From: Streptomyces kronopolitis
GTDB lineage: Bacteria; Actinomycetota; Actinomycetes; Streptomycetales; Streptomycetaceae
NCBI RefSeq assembly: GCF_014646275.1
Contig: NZ_BMND01000006.1
Location: 1 to 64,000 of the forward strand
Direction: 5' to 3'
DNA length: 64,000 bases
In this document: in pieces, positions 54,197 to 63,326 of the stretch
Position numbering within the stretch: position 1 is the first letter of the stretch
Layout of the letters: each line of letters opens with the position of its first letter
Position numbers and translations under genes: made by a program
Notes under the pieces: model-generated
Told to the model about the DNA's origin: nothing
Databases searched by the model: none
The model's input: the letters and a program-made list of their open reading frames with translations, nothing else

Positions 54197-54594
54197 CACC
54201 CACGGTGCCGGTCGACTGGACCGCACTGCGCGCGCAGGCCCGGGACGCGATGTCCCGGGCCTACGCCCCTTATTCAGGCTTCCCCGTCGGCGCCGCCGCC
54301 CTCGTCGACGACGGCCGCACCATCACCGGCTGCAACGTCGAAAACGCCTCCTACGGCCTCTCCCTCTGCGCCGAATGCGGCCTGATCTCCGCCCTGTTCG
54401 CCACCGGCGGCGGCCGCCTCACCGCCTTCACCTGCGTCGACGGCACCGGCACCCTCCTAGTCCCCTGCGGCCGCTGCCGCCAACTCCTCTGGGAACACGG
54501 CGGCCCGGACCTCCTCTGCGACACGGCGGCGGGCATCCGACCGCTGTCTGAGCTGCTGCCGGATGCATTCGGGCCGGGCCACTTGGCTTCCTGA
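54193..54594 (+). CDS. cdd: Cytidine deaminase
   Basis: Small tetrameric-type zinc cytidine deaminase, 133 aa, converting cytidine/deoxycytidine to uridine forms. Motifs: YAPYSGFPVGAA, CNVENASYG, the zinc and proton-shuttle site CAECG, and PCGRCRQLLWE. ATG overlaps the permease stop (ATGA), showing that imported cytidine is processed by the same transcript. In many Streptomyces deoA follows directly (recollection); here it lies 2.2 kb further on. Confidence 0.95.
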   Translation: MTPTVPVDWTALRAQARDAMSRAYAPYSGFPVGAAALVDDGRTITGCNVENASYGLSLCAECGLISALFATGGGRLTAFTCVDGTGTLLVPCGRCRQLLWEHGGPDLLCDTAAGIRPLSELLPDAFGPGHLAS

Positions 54595-55153
54595 CGCACG
54601 AGGGCGCTGAACGCCCCGCGGGCCGGTGCAGGCCGACACATGTCACGGTCCGGAAGAAGGCGACCGAAGAGCCGCACCGGCTCGCAGGCGGGCTAAGCGC
54701 GGGACGTCGCCTGGCGTCCAGTACCAACAGGGCGAAATACACACCAAATCCAGCTCTTCGGCCACCGAGCCGAGGACTCGCCCCTCACTCCGCACACTCC
54801 TCTGCGCATCCGCCACCAGCCCGCCGGACGTTCGCCGCGACCTTCCATCCGCAGGGTTGCCCAGGGCTGCTGATCCATGGCCTCTGCTCACCCAAGAGGC
54901 CATGCAGGGCGCGAACGTGGCCCCCAGGTGATGGCCCCGGCCCTCGTCGAGGCGATGGAGAGGCCCACTCCCGCGAACCATGAGGCGAACATGGACACCG
55001 CATGGGGCACCGTCGTCCCCGTTGCAGGAGGCGTCGCGGGCAATGAGGGCAAGGACGGTTTCGGCGACGTGGACGAGAGCACCAAGGAAGGCCGGACGGC
55101 GGCCAAGCAGGGCACCAAGGGCCGGAACGAGACCACAACCGATGAGGTACGCG
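54595..55153 (+). other. Intergenic region; one weak small ORF
   Basis: About 560 bases after cdd with lower GC and no strong gene. A frame from 54931 (ATG) or 54877 to 55167 could encode a hydrophilic protein ending ...ETTTDEVRDVFG and would overlap the next start by 14 bases; its codon third-position bias is weak, so I leave it as possible only. Nothing else is seen. Confidence 0.3.
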
Positions 55154-56608
55154 ATGTCTTCGGCTGATCACACCGCAACCAGGGCCGCGCCCGCCCTTCG
55201 ACGGGTGAGCGCGGGCCCGCGCCGAGCCGGGACATGGCTCGGCGCATGGGGGCTGGCAGCCGCCCTCTCCGTCCTGCCGCTCTGGCTTTTCTGGCCGGAT
55301 CCCCAGCCGCGCCGGACGGCGATCCTTGTCGCGCTGGGGTGCGCACTGGCCTGCGTCGGCGGCATCGCCGTGTGCCGGCGCGCGGCAGGTGGCCGGCGGC
55401 CGTACGCCGCGATCTCCGTCGCCGAGTTCTCGGGGGGAACGGCGGCGGGCGGACCTGACGCCGTGGAACCGGACGGGCCGCCCCGGGTGCTGCCCTCGCG
55501 TCGGGGCATGCAGGCGCGCTCCCTCGCGTGGTACCTAGGGGTCTGCACGGTGCTGGTGACCCTTTTCGCCCTGGTGACAGGGGCGCCCCAGCGGCCGGAA
55601 CGCATGCAGCGGATCGTCGATGCCGGGGCGGAGTTCGCGGTCGTACCGATCGAGAAGGCCGGTGATGTCCGGCTGCATGATCCGAGCAAGGGCCACGACT
55701 ACTACACCTCGACGGCCGTCGTCCGGCTTGCCCCGAAGGCGGGCGGCCGACCGGTGGCGGCAACGGTCCAACTGGTCACGCCCGACCGTCCGCACGCGGG
55801 GGGAAAGGCCTCGGTCCTCTACGCCCCGACGCGTCCCGGGCTGGGCGCCGTCGCGGGGGACGAGCGCAGCCTCGGTGACGCGCTGGACGGAGCCACGATG
55901 GGGACCGGCCGCGTCTGGATCATCGGCGTCGCCTGGGCCGCGGGAATCGTCCTCTCCGTGGTCGTGCTGTCCGTGCGCCGTGGATTCCGTTCCTTCTCCC
56001 GGCTGGGGCCTGCCGACAGGGCCGTACGCGGGAAGTGCCTGGGACCCGATCTCTGGCGGCGGGACTCCGCTGAAGAGCAGTGCCTGAAAATCGTCACCGC
56101 GTCATCCCGCACGGCGCATTTCCTGGCCGATGTCACAGAAGAGCACGTCCCCGATTCTCTGACAGGGCAGCACCTGTGGCTGTGCTGGGACGCCCGGCGC
56201 GGCGCCGGTGGCGGGCGGTTCTCCGCGGGTGCCACCCCGGCGGCGCTGGTGTCCGACGACGGCTGGGTGATGCACGGAATGCTCAAGGCCGACGATGCGC
56301 AGATGCTGGCCGGAGAGGGGATCGCGGTCGAAAAGACCGTCGGGGGCAATAGCGAGCCGCGCCCTTTGCGGCTCTGGGACCCGCACTCCGCCTGGCTGCT
56401 TTACGTGGCACCGTCCGCGCTGGTTCTCGGCGCGGTGCTCATCGGCTGCGCCGCGCTGCTGACCTTTGACATCACGGGCGTCTGGCGTTGGGCGACCGGC
56501 ATCGCCGGCGCCGTCGCCGGGCTGGCTCTCGGCCATGTCGCGATGAACTCCCCGTACCCGTCGGCCGTGCGCTCGGCCATGTCCTCGAACGGGGCGGATC
56601 CGGCCTGA
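55154..56608 (+). CDS. Membrane protein of unknown function between cdd and deoA
   Basis: A 484-aa protein with about six hydrophobic segments: two near residues 28-68, one near 125-143, one near 253-275 and two near the C-terminus (about 410-450). Soluble loops hold GAEFAVVPIEKAGDVRLHDPSKGHDYYTSTAVV, which resembles the beta-rich extracellular part of DUF3592-like proteins, though weakly. Start at ATG 55154. It interrupts the usual cdd-deoA neighbourhood and uses somewhat less biased codons, so it may be acquired. Confidence 0.65.
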   Translation: MSSADHTATRAAPALRRVSAGPRRAGTWLGAWGLAAALSVLPLWLFWPDPQPRRTAILVALGCALACVGGIAVCRRAAGGRRPYAAISVAEFSGGTAAGGPDAVEPDGPPRVLPSRRGMQARSLAWYLGVCTVLVTLFALVTGAPQRPERMQRIVDAGAEFAVVPIEKAGDVRLHDPSKGHDYYTSTAVVRLAPKAGGRPVAATVQLVTPDRPHAGGKASVLYAPTRPGLGAVAGDERSLGDALDGATMGTGRVWIIGVAWAAGIVLSVVVLSVRRGFRSFSRLGPADRAVRGKCLGPDLWRRDSAEEQCLKIVTASSRTAHFLADVTEEHVPDSLTGQHLWLCWDARRGAGGGRFSAGATPAALVSDDGWVMHGMLKADDAQMLAGEGIAVEKTVGGNSEPRPLRLWDPHSAWLLYVAPSALVLGAVLIGCAALLTFDITGVWRWATGIAGAVAGLALGHVAMNSPYPSAVRSAMSSNGADPA

Positions 56609-56773
56609 GGTCCCGCGGAGGGAAGCGTCCCGCCGAGCGGACCGTGACCTACACGCCACCGAACGGGCAGATCCACCGCTGGACGCTGTAGCTGAACACC
56701 GTCGGCCCGGCACGGCGACCCCCCTGCCGCCACCCCCAGGGGCGGTCGCCCGATGCCCCTGGCCACCCCGCCG

Positions 56774-56787
56774 TCTATGCGTGTAGA
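56774..56787. promoter_or_regulatory. Nucleoside-regulon operator, copy in front of deoA
   Basis: TCTATGCGTGTAGA, 30 bases upstream of the deoA ATG. It matches TCTACGCGYGTAGA at 13 of 14 positions. Its presence shows that deoA has its own promoter even though it is separated from cdd. Confidence 0.65.
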
Positions 56788-56817
56788 ACGGACCTACCCG
56801 TTCGAAAGGAACCGTCC

Positions 56818-58095
56818 ATGGACGTCATCTCCGTCATCCGTACCAAGCGCGATCGCGGCGAGCTGAGCCCCGCCCAGATCGACTGGGTGATCGACGCCTA
56901 CACCCGTGGCGAGGTCGCCCACGAGCAGATGTCGTCCCTGGCGATGGCGATCTTCCTCAACGGCATGAACCGCACGGAGATCGCCCGCTGGACCGCCGCG
57001 ATGATCGCGTCCGGCGAACGCATGGACTTCTCGTCGCTGCCCCGGCCCACCGCCGACAAGCACTCCACCGGCGGCGTCGGTGACAAGATCACCCTCCCGC
57101 TCGCCCCGCTCGTCGCCGCCTGCGGCGCGGCCGTCCCGCAGCTCTCCGGCCGCGGTCTGGGCCACACCGGCGGCACCCTCGACAAGCTGGAGTCCATCCC
57201 CGGCTGGCGCGCCACGCTCTCCAACGCCGCGATGCTGGACGTGCTGCGCGACGTCGGCTCGGTCATCTGCGCCGCCGGCGACGGCCTGGCCCCCGCCGAC
57301 AAGAAGCTCTACGCGCTGCGCGATGTCACCGGCACCGTCGAGTCCATCCCGCTCATCGCGTCCTCCATCATGTCCAAGAAGATCGCCGAGGGCACCGGCT
57401 CCCTCGTCCTGGACGTCAAGGTCGGCTCCGGCGCCTTCATGAAGGACCTCGACAACGCCCGCGAACTCGCCTCCACGATGGTCGAGTTGGGCACCGATCA
57501 CGGCGTGAAGACGGTCGCCCTGCTCACGGACATGGCCACCCCGCTCGGCCTGACCGCCGGCAACGCCCTCGAAGTCCGCGAATCCGTCGAGGTGCTGGCG
57601 GGCGGTGGCCCCCAGGACGTCATCGACCTCACCCTCGCCCTCGCCCGCGAAATGCTCGACGCGGCCGGCCTCAAGGACGCCGACCCGGCCAAGGCCCTGG
57701 CCGACGGCTCCGCCATGGACCACTGGCGCCGCATGATCCGCGCCCAGGGCGGCGACCCCGACGCCACCCTCCCGGTCGCCCGCGAACAGCACGTCGTCAC
57801 CGCCTCCTCCTCCGGCACCCTCACCACCCTCGACGCCTACGCCGTCGGCCTCGCCGCCTGGCGCCTGGGCGCCGGCCGCGCCCGCAAGGAGGACCCGGTC
57901 CAGGCCGGCGCCGGCATCGAGATGCACGCCAAGCCCGGCGACACGGTCACCGCCGGCCAGCCCCTGCTGACCCTCCACACCGACACCCCCGAGAAGCTCC
58001 CCTACGCCCTGGAGGCCCTCGACGGCAGCGTCCTCGTCGGCCCCGCGGACGCGGCTTTCGCCGCCACCCCGGTGGTGCTGGAACGCATCGCCTGA
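56818..58095 (+). CDS. deoA: Thymidine phosphorylase
   Basis: Pyrimidine-nucleoside phosphorylase, 425 aa, splitting thymidine/deoxyuridine with phosphate to base and deoxyribose-1-phosphate. Blocks: RGELSPAQIDWVIDAYTRGEV, DKHSTGGVGDKITL (phosphate site), SGRGLGHTGGTLDKLESIPG, VLDVKVGSGAFMKD. Start ATG 56818 with GAAAGGAA upstream. It completes pyrimidine salvage with the importer and cdd, and shares their operator type. Confidence 0.96.
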   Translation: MDVISVIRTKRDRGELSPAQIDWVIDAYTRGEVAHEQMSSLAMAIFLNGMNRTEIARWTAAMIASGERMDFSSLPRPTADKHSTGGVGDKITLPLAPLVAACGAAVPQLSGRGLGHTGGTLDKLESIPGWRATLSNAAMLDVLRDVGSVICAAGDGLAPADKKLYALRDVTGTVESIPLIASSIMSKKIAEGTGSLVLDVKVGSGAFMKDLDNARELASTMVELGTDHGVKTVALLTDMATPLGLTAGNALEVRESVEVLAGGGPQDVIDLTLALAREMLDAAGLKDADPAKALADGSAMDHWRRMIRAQGGDPDATLPVAREQHVVTASSSGTLTTLDAYAVGLAAWRLGAGRARKEDPVQAGAGIEMHAKPGDTVTAGQPLLTLHTDTPEKLPYALEALDGSVLVGPADAAFAATPVVLERIA

Positions 58096-58129
58096 CCTGC
58101 GCCCGCGACCGGAGGCCGCTCCGACGGCG

Positions 58130-58167
58130 AAAGGCCCGCCCCACCAGGACAGGTGGGGCGGGCCCTT
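58130..58167. terminator. Bidirectional terminator after deoA
   Basis: Stem of about 16 bp (AAAGGCCCGCCCCACC and GGTGGGGCGGGCCCTT, one mismatch) with a 6-base loop, between the convergent deoA and MFS genes. Confidence 0.85.
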
Positions 58168-58180
58168 CGGTTGGGGGGTG

Positions 58181-59503
58181 TTACGCGGCCTGTTCGAGGT
58201 GGAGGAGGCGGCGTTCGGTGATGGCGCGGCGGGTGGCGTAGAGGGTGATGGAGGCGGCGCCGACCATCGCGGCGAGGCCGAGGAGGACGGTGCCGTCCCA
58301 GCCGACGGCGTGGAAGGCGGCGGCGCCGAGCGCGCCGCCCAGGCTGCTGCCGGCGTAGTACGCGCACTGGTAGAGGGCCGAGGCCTGGGCGCGGGCCGTC
58401 TTGGCGGTGCGGCTGACCGCGGACGAGGCGACCGCGTGGCCCGCGAAGAAGCCCGCGGTGATCAGGATGAGGCCCGCCAGGACCGTGTAGACGGAGTCGG
58501 ACAGCGTGAGCAGCAGGCCCGTGGTGGTGGTGCCGACGGCCAGGTAGAGGGCGCCGCGGCGGCCCGTGCGGGCGACCAGCTTGCCGGCCGCGGCCGAGGA
58601 GACCGTGCCGACCAGGTAGACCACGAAGATCGAACCGACGATGCCCTGCGGGAGGTTGAACGGCTCGGAGACCAGGCGGTAGCCGATGACCGTGTAGACC
58701 GCGCCGAAGACCGTCATGAACAGCCCGCCGATGGCGTAGAGGCGGCGCAGCAGCGGGTCGGCGAGGTGGCCGCCGAGGGTGCGGGCCAGCGTCCGCGGGC
58801 CCACCGAACGGGACGTGAAATGCCGGGCCTTGGGGACCAGCAACCGGAACGTCACGGTGCAGATCACGGCCAGCACACCCACCGCGCCGAGCGCGGCCCG
58901 CCAGCCCCAGGCCTGCGCGACCCAGCCGGTCAGGATCCGGCCGGACATCCCGCCGATGCTGTTGCCCGCCACGAACAGTCCGATGGCCGCCATCAGGGCC
59001 TTGGCCCGTACCTCCTCGGCCAGGAACGCCATCGCCGAGGCCGGCAGCCCGGCCAGCGCCACGCCCTGGATGCCGCGCAGCGCGATCAGGGCGCCGAGCG
59101 ACGGGGCGAACGGCACCAGCATCGCGATCAGCGTGGCCACCGAGAGGGAGACGGTCATCAGCGTGCGCCGGCCGAAGCGCTCGGAGACCGCGCTCAGCGG
59201 GATCACGCCGAGGGCCAGGCCGAAGGTGGCCGCGGACACCGTCCAGCTGGCCTGGTCGGGGCTCACCCGGAGGCCGGCGGAGATCGCGGGCAGCAGTGCC
59301 TGGGTGGAGTAGAGCAGCGCGAAGGTGGCCACTCCGGCGGCGAAGAGGGCGAAGCTCATCCGGCGGTAGCCGGGGCCGCCCGGCCGCAGCTTGGCCGACT
59401 CCGGGTCGGGCGCGGCGGCGGCGGAAGAAGAGGATCCGGTGGACGACAGGGGAGAGGCGGCCGCACGGTCGGTGACGGACGCCCCGGTATCAGCGGGAGG
59501 CAT
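58181..59503 (-). CDS. MFS transporter
   Basis: Major facilitator permease of 440 aa with twelve predicted helices, drug/metabolite exporter type (DHA-like; YnfM/Bcr family appearance). Motif A-like stretch SERFGRRTLMTVSLSV lies between helices 2 and 3. After an unstructured first 55 residues the first helix starts at YRRMSFALFAAGVATFALLY. Divergent from a LysR gene that probably controls it; the substrate is unknown. Confidence 0.9.
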   Translation of the reverse strand: MPPADTGASVTDRAAASPLSSTGSSSSAAAAPDPESAKLRPGGPGYRRMSFALFAAGVATFALLYSTQALLPAISAGLRVSPDQASWTVSAATFGLALGVIPLSAVSERFGRRTLMTVSLSVATLIAMLVPFAPSLGALIALRGIQGVALAGLPASAMAFLAEEVRAKALMAAIGLFVAGNSIGGMSGRILTGWVAQAWGWRAALGAVGVLAVICTVTFRLLVPKARHFTSRSVGPRTLARTLGGHLADPLLRRLYAIGGLFMTVFGAVYTVIGYRLVSEPFNLPQGIVGSIFVVYLVGTVSSAAAGKLVARTGRRGALYLAVGTTTTGLLLTLSDSVYTVLAGLILITAGFFAGHAVASSAVSRTAKTARAQASALYQCAYYAGSSLGGALGAAAFHAVGWDGTVLLGLAAMVGAASITLYATRRAITERRLLHLEQAA

Positions 59504-59529
59504 GGTTCGAAAGTAGGCCTGTGCGTTTC

Positions 59530-59544
59530 ATGCGTCCAATGCAT
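59530..59544. promoter_or_regulatory. LysR-type box between MFS and LysR genes
   Basis: ATGCGTCCAATGCAT, palindromic arms ATGC/GCAT with 7 bases between. It fits the T-N11-A form of LysR sites. A -10-like CATAAT follows at 59553-59558. Confidence 0.5.
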
Positions 59545-59565
59545 AGAAACGGCATAATCCATGCT

Positions 59566-60579
59566 GTGGCACATGATCCCAGCTCAGGCCAGTCTCTGTT
59601 GCGAGGCCGCAACAGAAAAGACACCACAAAGACAGCTCGCGGCGGTGGGGAGGCGGAGCCCGTCGAGCTGGCCGCCGGCTCCTGGGCGGCCGTCCTCGCC
59701 CCCCGCCTCGCCCAGTTCGCCGCCGTCGCCCGGCACGAACACGTCACCCGCGCCGCCCTCGAACTCGGCATCCCGCAGCCGACGCTCAGCCGCGCCCTGG
59801 TCCGCCTGGAGGACGACCTCGGCGTCGCCCTCTTCGCCCGGCACGGCCGCACCCTCTCCCTCACCCCGGCGGGCCGCGCCTTCCTCGCCTCCACCGAACG
59901 CGCGCTGACGGACCTGGAGCGGGCCACCGAATCCGTACGGGCCGACGTCGACCCCGCGGCCGGGAAGGTGGCGTTCGGCTTTCTGCACACCCTCGGCTCC
60001 GAGACGGTGCCCGGCCTGATCCGCAGCTTCCGCGCCGACCACCCGCGGGTGCGCTTCCAGCTCGTCCAGACCTACGGCGAGGCGATGATCGAGCGGCTGC
60101 GCGCCGGCGACCTCGACCTGTGCCTGACCTCGCCGGTCCCCGACTACCCCGATCTCGTCGCCCGCCGGCTGGACGAGCAGAAGCTGCGCCTGGTCGTCCC
60201 GGACGACCACCCGCTGGCCGCCCGCAAGCGGATCCGGCTCGCGGAGGCGGCCGGGGAGCTGTTCGTCTGCCTCGAACCCGGCTTCGGGCTGCGCCGGATC
60301 ACCGACGCGCTGTGCGCCGAGGCCGGCTTCACGCCCCGCGTCGCCTTCGAGGGGGAGGAGGCCGAGACGCTGCGCGGACTGGTCGCGGCCGGGCTGGGGG
60401 TGGCGCTGCTGCCGCCGCCCGCCGTCCCGCGGCCCGGGGTGGCCGAGCTGACCGTCACCGCGCCGCGGGCGGTCCGCGAGATCGGCGTCGCCTGGCTGGA
60501 GGGGCACCCGGACACCCCGCCGGTGGCCGCCTTCAAGAAGTTCCTGCTGAGCCGGCGGGGGAAACTGCTGCTCCGGTGA
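59566..60579 (+). CDS. LysR family regulator
   Basis: LysR-type transcription factor. The winged helix starts around residue 45 (LAQFAAVARHEHVTRAALELGIPQPTLSRALVRLEDDLGVALFARHGR), followed by the substrate-binding domain (GKVAFGFLHTLGSETVPGLIRSF...). The frame is open from GTG 59521, but that start would put the LysR box inside the coding region; GTG 59566 lies 7 bases after CATAAT and would give a leaderless mRNA and 337 aa. Divergent MFS gene is the probable target. Confidence 0.9.
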   Translation: MAHDPSSGQSLLRGRNRKDTTKTARGGGEAEPVELAAGSWAAVLAPRLAQFAAVARHEHVTRAALELGIPQPTLSRALVRLEDDLGVALFARHGRTLSLTPAGRAFLASTERALTDLERATESVRADVDPAAGKVAFGFLHTLGSETVPGLIRSFRADHPRVRFQLVQTYGEAMIERLRAGDLDLCLTSPVPDYPDLVARRLDEQKLRLVVPDDHPLAARKRIRLAEAAGELFVCLEPGFGLRRITDALCAEAGFTPRVAFEGEEAETLRGLVAAGLGVALLPPPAVPRPGVAELTVTAPRAVREIGVAWLEGHPDTPPVAAFKKFLLSRRGKLLLR

Positions 60580-60614
60580 CGGGAGTTGCCCGCGCGGGGG
60601 AGTGCTTCAGCGCC

Positions 60615-61421
60615 TCAGCGCCTCAGCGACGCACCGAAGCCCGCCGCCAGCGGCATCCGCAGCCCCAGCGGCGGCGGCGCGGCCAGCGCGTCCCTGACCG
60701 GCCGGGCGAAGTCCCGCGCGAACAGCGAGCCCAGCATGAAGTCGGCCGCCAACGACTGGACTTCGTCCCGGTGCTGGTGCAGCGAGTGGCCGTCGGAGTG
60801 CACCTCGAAGCGGCAGGTGTCGCGGTTGACCTTCTTGGCGCGCTCGGCGTAGCGGTAGGACAGATCGGGGTGGGTGCGCTCGTCGTTGGTGCCGTGCACC
60901 AGCAGCACCTGCCGGCCGATGAGCTGCTTGACCGGGTCGGGCCGCGTCCGCTCCTGCTGCGGATCGGGCAGCCAGGGCGCCAGCGCCAGCACGGAGTGGA
61001 CGGCGGGATGACCGGCGGCGTGCAGCGCGGCGCGGGCGCCCATCCCCGTCCCCACCAGGCACACCGGGACATCGCCGTAGCGGCGGACGACCTCCTCCAG
61101 GGCCCAGGCCGCATCGTCCGCCGGATGCGCCGCGCTCCCGTTCCAGCCGCTGTGGCGGTAGCGCACGACATGGGCGGTCAGGCCCTCCGGCCGCCCCGCC
61201 CGCGCCAGCCGGAGCGCCAGCGGGCGCATCGCCAGCGCCGTCACCGGGGACGGCCGCCGCACCCCCGTCGGCCCGCCACCGGGCAGCAGCAGCGCGACCC
61301 CGCCCACCTCCCGGCGGCCGCCACCCCTCCACGGGAGCGCCTCGCGCGCCCCCTGCCCGCCACTCGTTCCCAGCGGTTTTCCCAGCCGGGCTTCGCGCAC
61401 CGGCAGTGCTTGCTGAGCCAT
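60615..61421 (-). CDS. Alpha/beta hydrolase
   Basis: A 268-aa alpha/beta-hydrolase fold protein. VCLVGTGMGARAALHAAG holds the nucleophile elbow, but as GTGMG it has Thr-Gly-Met where GxSxG is expected, so the nucleophile Ser is absent. Acid and His parts are seen in LLVHGTNDERTHPD and HSDGHSLHQHRD. Similar dienelactone-hydrolase-like proteins with this replaced elbow occur in Streptomyces. It may therefore be non-hydrolytic. ATG 61421. Confidence 0.8.
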   Translation of the reverse strand: MAQQALPVREARLGKPLGTSGGQGAREALPWRGGGRREVGGVALLLPGGGPTGVRRPSPVTALAMRPLALRLARAGRPEGLTAHVVRYRHSGWNGSAAHPADDAAWALEEVVRRYGDVPVCLVGTGMGARAALHAAGHPAVHSVLALAPWLPDPQQERTRPDPVKQLIGRQVLLVHGTNDERTHPDLSYRYAERAKKVNRDTCRFEVHSDGHSLHQHRDEVQSLAADFMLGSLFARDFARPVRDALAAPPPLGLRMPLAAGFGASLRR

Positions 61422-61495
61422 GACCAGAACGATGGCAGAACACGGGGTGCCCGCCACCCCGTGGACGGGTCACTGTTACGTATCGTTCGATGAGA

Positions 61496-61509
61496 TCTAC
61501 GCGCGTAGG
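61496..61509. promoter_or_regulatory. Nucleoside-regulon operator, copy in front of add
   Basis: TCTACGCGCGTAGG, including a perfect palindrome CTACGC/GCGTAG, 15 bases upstream of the add ATG. A -10-like TAGAGT (61512-61517) follows directly, so a bound repressor would block the promoter, and the transcript may be leaderless. Confidence 0.7.
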
Positions 61510-61524
61510 GGCTAGAGTGCCGAA

Positions 61525-62685
61525 ATGACGAGCGAGACCACCACCCTTCCGACCAGTGAACAGATCCGCCGTGCCCCCAAGGTGCTGCTCCACGATCACC
61601 TCGACGGCGGTCTGCGCCCCGCCACCGTCGTCGAGCTGGCCCGCGAGAACGGCTACGAGGGACTGCCGGAGACCGACCCGGAGAAGCTCGGGGTCTGGTT
61701 CCGTGAGGCCGCCGACTCCGGCTCGCTGGAGCGCTACCTGGAGACCTTCGCGCACACCTGCGCCGTCATGCAGACCCGCGACGCACTGGCCCGGGTGGCC
61801 GCCGAGTGCGCCGAGGACCTGGCCGCCGACGGCGTCGTCTACGCCGAGGTCCGCTACGCGCCCGAGCAGCACCTCGAACAGGGCCTGAGCCTCGAAGAGG
61901 TCGTCGAGGCGGTCAACGAGGGCTTCCGCGAGGGCGAACGGCGGGCCCGGGAGAACGGCCACCGCATCCGCGTCGGCGCGCTGCTGACCGCCATGCGGCA
62001 CGCCGCCCGCGCCCTGGAGATCGCCGAACTCGCCAACCGCTACCGCGACACCGGCGTCGTCGGCTTCGACATCGCGGGCGCCGAGGCCGGCTACCCGCCC
62101 ACCCGCCACCTCGACGCCTTCGAGTACCTCAAGCGGGAGAACAACCACTTCACCATCCACGCCGGTGAGGCCTTCGGCCTGCCGTCCATCTGGCAGGCCC
62201 TGCAGTGGTGCGGCGCCGACCGCCTCGGCCACGGCGTCCGGATCATCGACGACATCGAGGTCGCCGAGGACGGCACGGTCAAGCTCGGCCGGCTCGCCTC
62301 GTACGTGCGGGACAAGCGCATCCCGCTGGAGATGTGCCCGACCTCCAACCTCCAGACCGGGGCGGCCCCCTCCTACGCGGAGCACCCCCTCGGCCTGCTG
62401 CGGCGGCTGCAGTTCCGGCTCACGGTCAACACCGACAACCGGCTCATGAGCGGCACGAACATGTCCCGGGAATTCGAGCACCTGGTCAAGACATTTCGAT
62501 ACACGCTCGATGACATGCAGTGGTTTACAGTCAATGCGATGAAATCAGCGTTCATTCCTTTCGATGAACGTCTGGGCATGATCAATGACGTCATCAAGCC
62601 CGGATACGCGGAACTGCGGGCCGAATGGCTCTTCCGCCCGGCAGGTGCAACGACCGCCGTGAGCAGCGGTTCTGACCCTGCGTAA
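61525..62685 (+). CDS. add: Adenosine deaminase
   Basis: Zinc adenosine deaminase of 386 aa making inosine from adenosine. Metal-binding H23 and H25 are in [10 protein letters not shown]; further blocks are [10 protein letters not shown] (catalytic Glu), RLGHGVRI and TVNTDNR (Asp site). The ATG at 61525 is followed by a normal N-terminus. It joins the importer, cdd and deoA in nucleoside salvage and carries the same operator. GC is lower in its last 150 bases. Confidence 0.96.
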   Translation: MTSETTTLPTSEQIRRAPKVLLHDHLDGGLRPATVVELARENGYEGLPETDPEKLGVWFREAADSGSLERYLETFAHTCAVMQTRDALARVAAECAEDLAADGVVYAEVRYAPEQHLEQGLSLEEVVEAVNEGFREGERRARENGHRIRVGALLTAMRHAARALEIAELANRYRDTGVVGFDIAGAEAGYPPTRHLDAFEYLKRENNHFTIHAGEAFGLPSIWQALQWCGADRLGHGVRIIDDIEVAEDGTVKLGRLASYVRDKRIPLEMCPTSNLQTGAAPSYAEHPLGLLRRLQFRLTVNTDNRLMSGTNMSREFEHLVKTFRYTLDDMQWFTVNAMKSAFIPFDERLGMINDVIKPGYAELRAEWLFRPAGATTAVSSGSDPA

Positions 62686-62827
62686 GGGAAAGCGCGAGCG
62701 TCTAGCGCAACGGTCGGTGGATTGTCCACTGGCCGTTTTTCCATTCGCCGCGGCTGTTTGCGGGGCGGGTTGGCGCCTCACTAGGTTGATTGGCCGGTCA
62801 AGCCCCCATCAACGAGGACGTAATTCG

Positions 62828-63112
62828 ATGAAGCAGGGAACCATCAAGACTCTCGGTGTCGCCGCGCTCGGCGCCGCCTTCGCCGTCACCGCCGCGGGTG
62901 TCGCCAGCGCCGCCCCGGCGGTCGCCGCCGGGGACACCACCGGCGTGCTGCACAACCTGCCGGTGAAGGACGCCGCCAAGACCGTCTCCGGTCTCACCAA
63001 GACCAAGGCGGCGGGCAACGACGTCAAGACCAAGATGAACTCCCAGGGCAACAAGCTGCTCGGCGGCCTGCCGACCAGCGCCGTCACCAAGAACCTCCCC
63101 CTCGGCGGCTGA
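62828..63112 (+). CDS. Small secreted Ala-rich protein
   Basis: A 94-aa protein with a clear Sec signal peptide (MKQGTIKTLGVAALGAAFAVTAAGVASA, cut after residue 28). The mature part is short and Lys/Gly/Ala-rich (LHNLPVKDAAKTVSGLTK...LPLGG) with no cysteines. No enzymatic domain. Streptomyces encode several such small secreted proteins of unknown role near the cell surface. ATG 62828 has AACGAGGACG upstream. Confidence 0.8.
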   Translation: MKQGTIKTLGVAALGAAFAVTAAGVASAAPAVAAGDTTGVLHNLPVKDAAKTVSGLTKTKAAGNDVKTKMNSQGNKLLGGLPTSAVTKNLPLGG

Positions 63113-63241
63113 ACCCCCCTCCGGCCCGCCCCGTGAGGGACGCGCCGGGCGCCGTGCCCCGGTCCTACGCCCTGGTGCGTGGGGCCGGGGCATCGCTGTG
63201 CGACCGGTGGACGGGCCGGGCCTCCCGCGGGGCCGCCGGGC

Positions 63242-63326
63242 CGGATCGCCGGGCTGTACGTATCACCAGGCCCGACGTATCACCAGGCCCGACGGATCAC
63301 CGGGCCGGACGGATCACCAGGACGCG
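63242..63326. repeat. 17-bp tandem repeat, five copies
   Basis: Five consecutive 17-base units from 63242: one degenerate, two identical (CGTATCACCAGGCCCGA), two variant. The last unit overlaps the 3' end of the PspC gene. Such repeats vary in number between strains. Confidence 0.85.

Noticed and set aside
54626..54931. ORF of 101 aa after cdd
   Set aside because: Low-complexity, no RBS and atypical codon use; not supported as a gene.
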